The notes under the pieces were generated by a model that was given only the letters and a program-made list of their open reading frames with translations, did not search any database and had not been told where the DNA came from. A stretch of DNA of 64,000 nt from Owenia fusiformis (Eukaryota > Annelida > Polychaeta > Sabellida > Oweniidae): positions 61,335,885-61,399,884 of the forward strand of contig CAIIXF020000001.1 in assembly GCA_903813345.2 (NCBI GenBank). The letters are read 5' to 3'. A program made the position numbers and the translations under genes. Positions 50,501-64,000 of this stretch are shown one piece after another. How positions within the stretch are numbered: position 1 is the stretch's first letter; every line of letters begins with the position of its first letter.

Positions 50501-50812
50501 CAATATACCTTTATAAGGTACGATTCAAATCAGACAATACGAACTAACTTCTTGCCTATTCTAACAGATATACTATTATTAGCAGAAACCGATTATTTTG
50601 TTGGAACATTTACTTCAAACATAGGGCTTTTGGTCCATGAACTACGACAACAACGATATAAAGATGGAAGCTGTATGGCCAAATCAACAGATTTTCCCCT
50701 ATACCACTATTTTATGTGTTGTTATTTTGGCTATTTCAGAGCAACTAAATCACCGAATTGTCCATCTGAGGTCTTAAAGGAACAAAATCGGATAGCATCA
50801 CCTATATTGTGA
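47530..50812 (+). CDS. FUT8-like (GT23) glycosyltransferase, two coding exons
   Basis: Exon 1 is 47530-47783 (donor AAA/GTAAGG) and exon 2 is 49837-50812 (acceptor TTTACAAG), joined in frame to 409 residues. Exon 1 encodes a short cytosolic tail, a transmembrane segment (ALCVVICTCFGLFLW, about residues 18-33) and a stem, giving type II Golgi topology. The join NCTSAKYLLCEW aligns with the start of the FUT8 catalytic domain. Then come WMVAQYIRYLIQP, the GDP-binding IIGVHVRRGDK at about 241-251, FVATDD at about 290-295 and TDYFVGTFTSNIG at about 336-348. All are in GT23 (alpha-1,6-fucosyltransferase) order. Compared with FUT8 (about 575 residues) it lacks the long N-terminal coiled-coil region and the C-terminal SH3 domain. 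The motif has Gly where FUT8 has Thr (RRTDK). Start choice: ATG 47530 gives a sensible anchor; an upstream in-frame ATG at 47371 is less likely. Confidence 0.85.
47945..48804. mobile_element. DNA element in the GT23 intron (first of two)
   Basis: The ends are inverted: GACGTGTCGCAAAAAGGTCG at 47945 and its near-complement ending CCTTTTTGCGACACGTC at 48804. The 860-bp interior is noncoding. A poly-C run (47924-47935) lies just outside. The TSD is unclear. Confidence 0.65.
48825..49808. mobile_element. DNA element in the GT23 intron (second of two)
   Basis: The left end AAAGTGAACCCCTGCAACTG is mirrored by TGTTGCAGGGGTTCACTTT near 49770-49790. A second block (CACATATTGTAGAGGAAGGT, then CTAAAATTT) is mirrored near 49700-49730. 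The arms are about 130 bp with mismatches. The right end falls about 30 bases before exon 2, leaving a very short native intron remnant. Ends are approximate. Confidence 0.65.
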
Positions 50813-50886
50813 TGAACATATAATTGAAGTTCAGTGGTATTTGTTTACAACCAGATAAAACATCAATTTATTAATTTATAGCCAAT

Positions 50887-50892
50887 GAATAA
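50887..50892 (+). terminator. Polyadenylation signal of the GT23 gene
   Basis: AATAAA lies 75 bases after the stop codon of the GT23-like gene. Confidence 0.5.
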
Positions 50893-52308
50893 ATGAATAC
50901 AACGAATGACTTGCACCGTTGTCATTTTCACTTGATGAATTATTCCACCATGAGTAGTGATAAAACGCAATCTTAAAGAACTACCAAATATTGTCTGAAA
51001 AGCAGCTTTCTCAACCGGTAGGTTTGCGTATTTTGCTATCCCATTTCATAGTACCTGTTGCAAAGGTAATTATAGAGTCTCTGTTACTATAACAACTTGA
51101 TTTTTGAAGGATACACACCCAGTGGTAGTGGTTGGTAGAATCTATATTTTCACTTGGATGTGTACAATTAAAACAGTTCAAACGTTTGCACAAGTTTCAT
51201 CGGGGAAAGAACCACCCTATAAACTATCATATCAGTTCAAACATGAACTTCAAATGAATTAGAAGTCCATGGTTCAAATTCGAACATCGTGCCGTGGGTC
51301 TGGGTCTCTAGGGTGATGCTACAGTTTTAAGATCTATGAAAATATGTAGTGGTGGAGCTGCCGGGTCATTATTTAAATTTTTGAATATAGGTTTCAGTCC
51401 ATAATACATAATTCTACAAGACCCGCTAACTAGAAAATCACTGCAGTATATGCTAAAATGTAATCGTGGTCAATAGTCCACAGCAGGACGAAACTAACTA
51501 AAGTTAGTATTATCCAAAATGGTGGACAAAATTCGTTTGAAAATTCGATTTCAGCTAAACCAAGTAAAATATGTTTTCAAATATTTTCCCACGTTGTTTG
51601 CTCAATAGACCTTGGAAAATCTAAAATTGATAAATATCACATTTATACCTCTTCGGAATTACATATCTTCACTTCGAAATATCTTCACTCAGTTTATACG
51701 CCCAGTGATTAAAAGGAAATAAATGGCATTAATATGCGACATATTTCAACTGTCAATTTATGACCCTTTCTAAAGATGTCAAAGAGCGAGTGTATGCCTG
51801 AGTTGTACGTGTAAGGGCATATGTTACAAGTCACTAATGAGGTGCATACGACGGTACCTGATCATTAGCGCCCGTTCCAAAGATTACTTGAGCCTCTCGC
51901 GGCTTGCTTATTTGATTAAAACAGAGCAGGATAGAATAGATGATGTAATTGTTCGATTCATGAGTGTGTTTATTTAAAAGGCACAACTTCAATTTTCCAC
52001 TCCCCCAATTAATCATACATTATTTTTTCACGTTTTAAATGTTATATCATTATATCTGTGTTATGGATTGAATAAAAAATTTCACACACTTTATTAATAC
52101 AAGTACATATGCAAGTATTGCATTGGTATGTGTGCATTCATTAAAACAATGTACGATAACATAACATAAGCCACGCCATGCCATTCCTCATGCAAATACC
52201 TCACATGATCAATTTATGAATACGTGATACGTCGCCAGGTTGCAGTACAGGAATGTAGGGGTCCTATCCCAAACAGCTGTGGGCATGGCTTGTCCTGCTA
52301 ACATAGCA
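50893..52308. other. Intergenic, nothing recognised
   Basis: 1.4 kb between the GT23 gene and the promoter of the secreted-protein gene. No coding, RNA or repeat feature that I can support. Confidence 0.4.
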
Positions 52309-52316
52309 TATATAAA
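52309..52316 (+). promoter_or_regulatory. TATA box of the secreted repeat-protein gene
   Basis: TATATAAA precedes a short noncoding first exon, which would start near 52340 and end at 52402 with a strong donor (AAAG/GTAAGT). The coding exon follows after acceptor TTGTTTCAG at 52870. A clear TATA box fits a highly expressed secretory-tissue gene. Confidence 0.6.
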
Positions 52317-52875
52317 CCCTCTAGTCATTCAATTGCTTAATTGGTCTTAATTAAACCATAGGATCGTCAGATTTGTTTTATTACAGGATCAGTTGTCAAA
52401 AGGTAAGTGCATGTTTTAATTTAATTGTCTTAACTCTTAACGTAGTTTTTTGTTTTATAAGGAAATTGCGAATGCAAAGAAATATGACACTCTGGACCTG
52501 ATATCATTGTTACCATAATTATTTCTATTTCGTAAAATGTAATACAGGAATGCAGAAGCCTAAAGGGCATAAATCCAGTGTTGGCCTAAATAAATTCTCA
52601 ATGCTTGGAATAACGGAGTCGTTTTATCAATATTTCAAGATTACTGAAGATACTTAGGGATTATATATAGAAGAAAGAAGTGCAATGACCAAACATCTAA
52701 AAAAGCCAGATCTTTATAAAAGTTTTGAACACCAAGGGATCCTGTAACAAGCGAAGTTGCTGTGTTTAATTTTACGAAATGATTTGAACACCCAATTGAA
52801 CTTTTTAATTTTGAATGGCTAATAGACAATTATTATTCTGAGGATAGCTTAACGCCTTTTATTGTTTCAGTCGCA

Positions 52876-54052
52876 ATGCAGATAATTTTCCTAACAGCCG
52901 TGGTTGCCATGGCAACGGCTGCCCCTGATGGTCATGGTTATCAGACTCAGAACTCATACAAGCCCGTCCAGACTGTTTACAAACACCCCGAACCAGTCTA
53001 CAAGCCAGTGTACAAGCACCCCGAACCAGTCTACAAGCCAGTGTACAAGCACCCCGAACCAGTCTACAAACACCCCGAACCGGTCTACAAACACCCCGAA
53101 CCAGTCTACAAACACCCCGAACCGGTCTACAAACACCCCGAACCGGTCTACAAACACCCCGAACCAGTCTACAAACACCCCGAGCCAGTCCATTACAACG
53201 TTCATCCTCAACCCCATTATGGCTACAAAGGTACTGTATTCAATATATATATATCATCTTTAGTTTTGAAAACCGTTCGAAGAATACTAAGTTACGATGA
53301 TTAAGGACCAATAGAGGCAATAGGTGTAATTAACTAATTATTCCAAATAACCCTCAATATCCTTTAATTAATAACTTAGATAAATAAAAAGAAAGCTAAA
53401 CAAAAACCTTCTTTTCTGAAAATTTTTGAAAGCTTGAAAAACTTCCTCACCTAGTGGGCAGTACAGGAACTACTTGGACAATTTCAATTTTGAAAGGTTT
53501 AAAATTCACCTTCTACATGAACTTAAATATTTAAGAATGTTGAAACGAGAGCACTTTCCGTGAACTTATTGAACGACCTGATATAAGTGACATACCATAA
53601 ACATTAAAGGATAATATTTTTATTTTTTTATTTGGAAACAGAATAACTGCTATTAGTTCTTTAACCTTATCAGATTAACAGGCCAGTGATTCAAGGAAAT
53701 GGTGCTCAGAGACCATCATAGGTAACTATCATATTGTACTTGTGCAAACTCATCTAAATGCACACAAAAAGGCCCTTCCATATTCAAGTATTTTGTCATT
53801 TCAGTTGAGCCTTGTAAGAACAAGCCGGATGGCGACTACGTAATTGAAGGTGAATTTGTGCACAAATACAACTACGCCGACAAAGTATGCAGCTTTGTGA
53901 AATGCGCAAATGGATTTAGTTTCCTGACAAAATGTGGACTGGGAACAAGGAATGATGATTATGGCCGTGGCCCACTTAAGGACGGAAAACTCTGGTTATG
54001 TGACATCCAGGACAACTATGGACGCTGTGGCAAGCCTTACCCATCCCATTAA
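52876..54052 (+). CDS. Secreted Tyr/Lys/Pro-repeat protein with a six-Cys C-terminal domain
   Basis: Coding exons 52876-53230 and 53805-54052 join in frame (G/TT) to 200 residues. Residues 1-16 (MQIIFLTAVVAMATAA) are a signal peptide. The middle holds nine YKHPEP units, mostly as VYKHPEP heptads, with VYKP spacers between the first three. The 21-bp DNA repeats differ mainly at a synonymous Pro base. The C-terminal about 80 residues (from EPCKNKPDGDY) carry six Cys in the order CKN, CSF, CAN, CGL, CDI, CGK. The spacing, with a DG after the first Cys and a CxNG..F..CGxG pattern, resembles a chitin-binding peritrophin-like fold. This is a resemblance only. Y/K/P-rich repeats are typical of crosslinked extracellular matrix, adhesive or cuticle/shell proteins. 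I do not recognise the exact gene. Confidence 0.85.
53231..53804. mobile_element. Intron with a solo mariner-like terminus
   Basis: The intron of the secreted-protein gene contains TTTCCGTGAACTTATTGAAC and then GACCTG at 53557-53582. The same string occurs at 44302-44327 at the end of the mariner relic, so this is a fragment of the same repeat family. Nothing else is recognised. Confidence 0.5.
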
Positions 54053-54130
54053 CATGTAGGACCATGAACATCAGGACTGAAATTACCAGGACTTTTATTA
54101 CGAGTTTGTAATTATGTCACAATCTGGAAC

Positions 54131-54136
54131 AATAAA
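54131..54136 (+). terminator. Polyadenylation signal of the secreted-protein gene
   Basis: AATAAA lies about 80 bases after the stop codon at 54050-54052. Confidence 0.55.
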
Positions 54137-54608
54137 TCACGAATCATTCACCTTAAATGTACGACTGACTGATCACAATTTGGAATTGAAATATTTCATA
54201 TTTTCATTCATTTGTCATGGATTGTAATTTATATTATTTCAAAATAAACAGATAAGCACAACAACGTTGTTATGTTACATTTAGGTATTCAATATTTATT
54301 TACTAGAAAATATGTGAATAAATAGGATACAGGTATAGACTACCCTAGAATTGTACACATCCAAAAATGTCAATATTTTGTAGTTTGTCTCAATTCAAAT
54401 ACATAACTTATTTTTTTGTAGACATATTTTTGATAAATATATTTCCTTCTAACTAATATTTACACATTTTTGTTGGAATTTCATAAGTTGAAATGTATTT
54501 TTACTAGAGTATCATTATTCACATCTTCACATACAACATACTAGATTTCTTTCTGACTGGACTTAAGGAAAGTATATTGGATTTCAGTATATTTCCAATA
54601 ATAACATA

Positions 54609-55002
54609 AAAGGACGATTCTCGGTTTGGAGAACGAAGTTCATCAATCTAAATGAGCATTATCCCTGCTTCGGACAAATTTGATTTTTTTACATAATATA
54701 GATTTGAATGTCTTCTTTTGAATAGTCATAATTCAATTTGGGTAATATTTCTAGATTTTTTGCAAAAAAATATTAGCGCAGTACACTGATGAACTCCTTT
54801 CCCCAAATTGAGACTTGTATTTTATTGAATCGGTCTAATTGAGCGTTATCCCTGCTTCAGACCAATTTGTTATTTTTACATATTGTAGATTTAAATGTCC
54901 TCTTTTGAATATTCATAGTTTAATTTGGGTAATATTTCTATATTTTTCATCAAAAAAATTATAAGCCCAGGAGACTGTTCTCCAAACCGAGAATCGTCCT
55001 TT
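54609..55002. mobile_element. TA-flanked MITE with 26-bp perfect inverted ends
   Basis: AAAGGACGATTCTCGGTTTG and the next six bases (54609-54634) are exactly mirrored at 54977-55002, with TA on both sides, as for Tc1/mariner-type elements. The interior contains two diverged direct copies of about 117 bp (54647-54763 and 54836-54952) that share GAGCATTATCCCTGCTTC-like sequence. Confidence 0.85.
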
Positions 55003-55187
55003 TACAAGACACTTATTTGGAGACAAATAGCGGGGAGGAGTGCCAAAGCGTAAACCAAGTTGACATTTGTCTGCACTCGGCCTGATCATTATCTCGTCCA
55101 ATATTAACTGCCTGTTGGTTCTTTTTCAATAGAGTATGAAATTCTACGTTTTACCAATTTAGTTCCAAATATCACAAGAGTAAGTTA

Positions 55188-55415
55188 TGCAGTAGAACCT
55201 ATGAAGTGGAACACTTATAAAGTGGAACACCTATAAAGTTTAACATCTGGTAAGTGGAACACCTATAGAGTGGAACACCTTTATAACTGGATCATTTTTC
55301 ACATGTTTCCAATTGACTTTATGTAAAATAAACCTCTCTCTGTTAGTGGAACACATCCAAAGTGGAACACTTCTTAAAGGTACCAGTATGTTCCACTTAA
55401 ACAGGTTTCAATGTT
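55188..55415. repeat. AAGTGGAACACCT-rich repeat, possible pogo/Tigger-type MITE
   Basis: AAAGTGGAACAC or a close variant occurs at least six times in 200 bases. The outer ends (GCAGTAGAACCTATGAAGTG and, on the other strand, ATTGAAACCTGTTTAAGTGG) resemble imperfect pogo/Tigger-like terminal repeats. Confidence 0.45.
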
Positions 55416-55789
55416 TTTGGTTGGGGGGCCAACAGATATTCAACAGCACATAATCTTGAATATGGTCCTTTAAAAAAGCGTTCTATTGCTGGAGAGGTCA
55501 CATAGACCAGTGTTTATGCCACACCCTGTAAACCCCATCATTAACTGAAACAATACTAAAATTAAATCCAATGGCAACATTGTAATAATCTTTTTTAACC
55601 TAGTAACCAGAACAAGAATTCTGAAAACATTCCATTGTAAAATTAAACACTTCAAGGCTCAAGTTATCCCTAAAATAAAATTCCATTTCATTCTATGTGT
55701 GAACTTTAAAATGAATTCCAGTCAATTTTCACGTATGTTGTTCTATGTTTTCTGGTGCTATATACAAGTCTGGGTCATATATCCCAAGG

Positions 55790-56004
55790 CTATTTAATAT
55801 CAGAGCTTCCATTTGTTAAGTTCATAGGCTGATCTGCAGCTGTACATGCAGATATTGTAGTTGTAGGTTTTCGAGAGAGATCTTCAGCTGTAGATTTCCT
55901 CGATAAATCTTCAGCAGCAGCTGTGGGTTTCTTAGACAAATCTTCAGCTACAGATGTAGGTTTCTTGGACAAATCTTCAGCTGCAGATGTCGAAGCTGAT
56001 AAAG
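55790..56004 (-). CDS. CHD4: Alternative last exon of the CHD gene, AEDLSKKPT repeats
   Basis: An exon with acceptor TTTCCAG at 56005-56011 (minus strand) encodes ALSASTSAAEDLSKKPT, then three more diverged AEDLS(K/R)K(P/S)T units and a tail ending QPMNLTNGSSDIK and a stop. Its acceptor is phase 1, the same phase as the preceding exon 57816-57754 leaves, so it can replace exon 57375-57068 in frame. That makes two mutually exclusive 3' terminal exons the simplest reading. The alternative is that it belongs to an unidentified small gene. Confidence 0.6.
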
Positions 56005-56863
56005 CTGGAAAGAGAAATTCTCAAAGATCAGAATTGGGCAATCACCTCAAGCACATGTTTGCCAGACTGGCATAGGATTCTTAGCAAGAAATTATGAAGA
56101 TAGATTTAAAAAGAGAATGTACATTCAAACTTTTATTCAAATGAATCATAATAGGTGCAGATTAATTAATTGATTTATTTTGTGTTTAAAATGACTCAAA
56201 CAAACTAAGTCAGCATCCAATTCGGTGCAATTCATACATGAGACGTCTACAATTGCAAAACATGGAAAACAAATTACAAAATTAAAGACAAACAAAATGT
56301 AATGAAAAGGTTTGAACAGCAAACAGCTAAATGACTTGTGGCTGAAATGCAAGACAACAAAATTGCATGCACGCTGAAAGTGAAAGAAACATAAGGGAAC
56401 ATTAACAATTTGTCATACGAAGCTTGGGAAACAAGAGAAGTCATTCAGTACATTTGAGTACTCACATGTTCTGAAGGACTCCTCAGTCGGTCAAATCTCA
56501 AACATATGCTACCATTTCGAATCCTGCATTCATTTACATGTACTTATCCTTAACTGTATTTCCTTGATATCTAAATTATATCTTAAACAAACTGAATGGA
56601 AAATCCACAATTAGTTCAAGAAGTGACCATTAGGATACAAGTGCAGGCAAAAATGATCTGAAGTAAATGTATGTTACGCCTACGATGAAATGTAAATGAC
56701 AATCTTGCTTTTGGATTCAGTAACTACCAAATATGACAAAAGACATCTGCCAATACACTTACTCAGGTAAAGTACAGGCAGAATATAGTTGAACAATAAC
56801 CAGAATTTATGTGGATGTGTAACTGCTTTATGAGGTGTCATTTACAAAACAAAGTTTAAGTAG

Positions 56864-56869
56864 TTTATT
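56864..56869 (-). terminator. Polyadenylation signal for the proximal CHD last exon
   Basis: AATAAA on the minus strand lies about 200 bases after the stop codon at 57068. It supports exon 57375-57068 as a genuine terminal exon. Confidence 0.45.
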
Positions 56870-57067
56870 GTACAGTTTAACGAGTGTAGGAGTAACACAA
56901 TCATATCAACATAGGCCATCAGACAGCAGCAACATTATTTGGCTTCATCAACCATATTTGGTGTCATCGACCATATTTGGTAACATCCATGCAGAATCCA
57001 AGTGGAAGGCGTCAGTGAACAAGAAAACCACAACATACACAAGCGTCCTACAAACAAGCTGATACCA

Positions 57068-63546
<6,479 letters not shown>

Positions 63547-63649
63547 CTACAATAACAGCCATTACGAAGATATAAATAATGCAAGCTGAACAAAATAAAG
63601 CTTAGCACACCCAAAATTTCCATTCAACACCATGGTGGTTTGTCCAATG

Positions 63650-64000
63650 TACACTCCCCTCCATAAGTTTGGCAATACACTCCCCTCCATAAGTTTGGCA
63701 ATACACTCCCCTCCATAAGTTTGGCAATACACTCCCCTCCATAAGTTTGGCAATACACTCCCCTCCATAAGTTTGGCAATACACTCCCCTCCATAAGTTT
63801 GGCAATACACTCCCCTCCATAAGTTTGGCAATACACTCCCCTCCATAAGTTTGGCAATACACTCCCCTCCATAAGTTTGACAATACACTCCCCTCCATAA
63901 GTTTGGCAATACACTCCCCTCCATAAGTTTGGCAATACACTCCCTCCATAAGTTTGGCAATACACTCCCCTCAATAAGTTTGGCAATACACTCCCCTCCA
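63650..64000. repeat. Minisatellite, 26-bp unit, at the window edge
   Basis: CACTCCCCTCCATAAGTTTG plus GCAATA repeats about 14 times and continues past the right edge. Units are almost identical (one has TTTGACAATA, one lacks a C, one has CTCAATAAG). It lies in a CHD intron. Minus-strand ORFs across it are open in three frames only because of the repeat. Confidence 0.95.

Noticed and set aside
51255..51290. GGTTCAAATTCGAAC string suggestive of a tRNA T-arm
   Set aside because: No matching acceptor stem, D-arm or anticodon arm upstream; not a tRNA.
52904..53263. Alternative-frame and antisense ORFs over the YKHPEP repeats (TPNQSTN, FGVFVDW patterns)
   Set aside because: Only the frame starting at 52876 has a signal peptide and splices in frame to the Cys-rich exon.
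63562..63986. Three minus-strand ORFs of repeated LPNLWRGVYCQTYGGE type
   Set aside because: Translation of the 26-bp minisatellite in three frames inside a CHD intron; not a gene.
63650..64000. Regularly spaced repeats that might suggest a CRISPR array
   Set aside because: Units are contiguous with no unique spacers, and the genome is eukaryotic; it is a tandem minisatellite.

Overview
The window is eukaryotic and almost certainly from an invertebrate animal. Genes are split by GT-AG introns, the background is AT-rich, and short non-autonomous DNA transposons and minisatellites are abundant. The protein set (COPB2, FOXL2, a CHD3/4/5-type Mi-2, an FUT8-like enzyme, a GDP-mannose 3,5-epimerase and a secreted Tyr/Lys/Pro repeat protein) fits a lophotrochozoan, most likely a mollusc. 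The species cannot be fixed from the sequence.

Layout. (1) 76-12592, +: the last 15 exons of COPB2 (coatomer beta'), with the 5' part left of the window. (2) 12.6-27.4 kb: a gene desert with a 0.7 kb minisatellite and simple arrays. (3) 27464-28414, -: the intronless forkhead gene FOXL2, tail-to-tail with COPB2. (4) 28.6-36.3 kb: mobile-element relics, namely a CACGGTG-ended element with a 5-bp target-site duplication (TSD), a LINE 3' fragment split by an element with a 9-bp TSD, and an 858-bp near-perfect palindrome. (5) 36391-37359, +: GDP-mannose 3,5-epimerase. (6) 37.8-46 kb: a 3.9-kb CACGGT-ended element, a mariner relic and two foldback elements. (7) 47530-50812, +: a two-exon, type-II-membrane FUT8-like (GT23) glycosyltransferase without the SH3 domain. 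(8) 52340-54136, +: a small gene for a secreted protein with nine YKHPEP repeats and a six-cysteine C-terminal domain. (9) 55790-63546, -: the 3' part of a CHD4/Mi-2 gene with two frame-compatible last exons; its 5' part lies right of the window.

How the genes relate. COPB2, FOXL2 and CHD are unrelated housekeeping or regulatory genes; COPB2-FOXL2 proximity also exists in human chromosome 3q22-q23. The more unusual pair is the epimerase, which would make GDP-L-galactose, followed 10 kb downstream on the same strand by a GT23 enzyme whose family uses the closely related donor GDP-L-fucose. My inference is a possible L-galactose donor/transferase pair. L-galactose is a known component of gastropod galactan, so the idea is testable.

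Exon boundaries were set by hand from reading-frame continuity and splice signals. All the COPB2, CHD, GT23 and secreted-protein joins listed keep frame.
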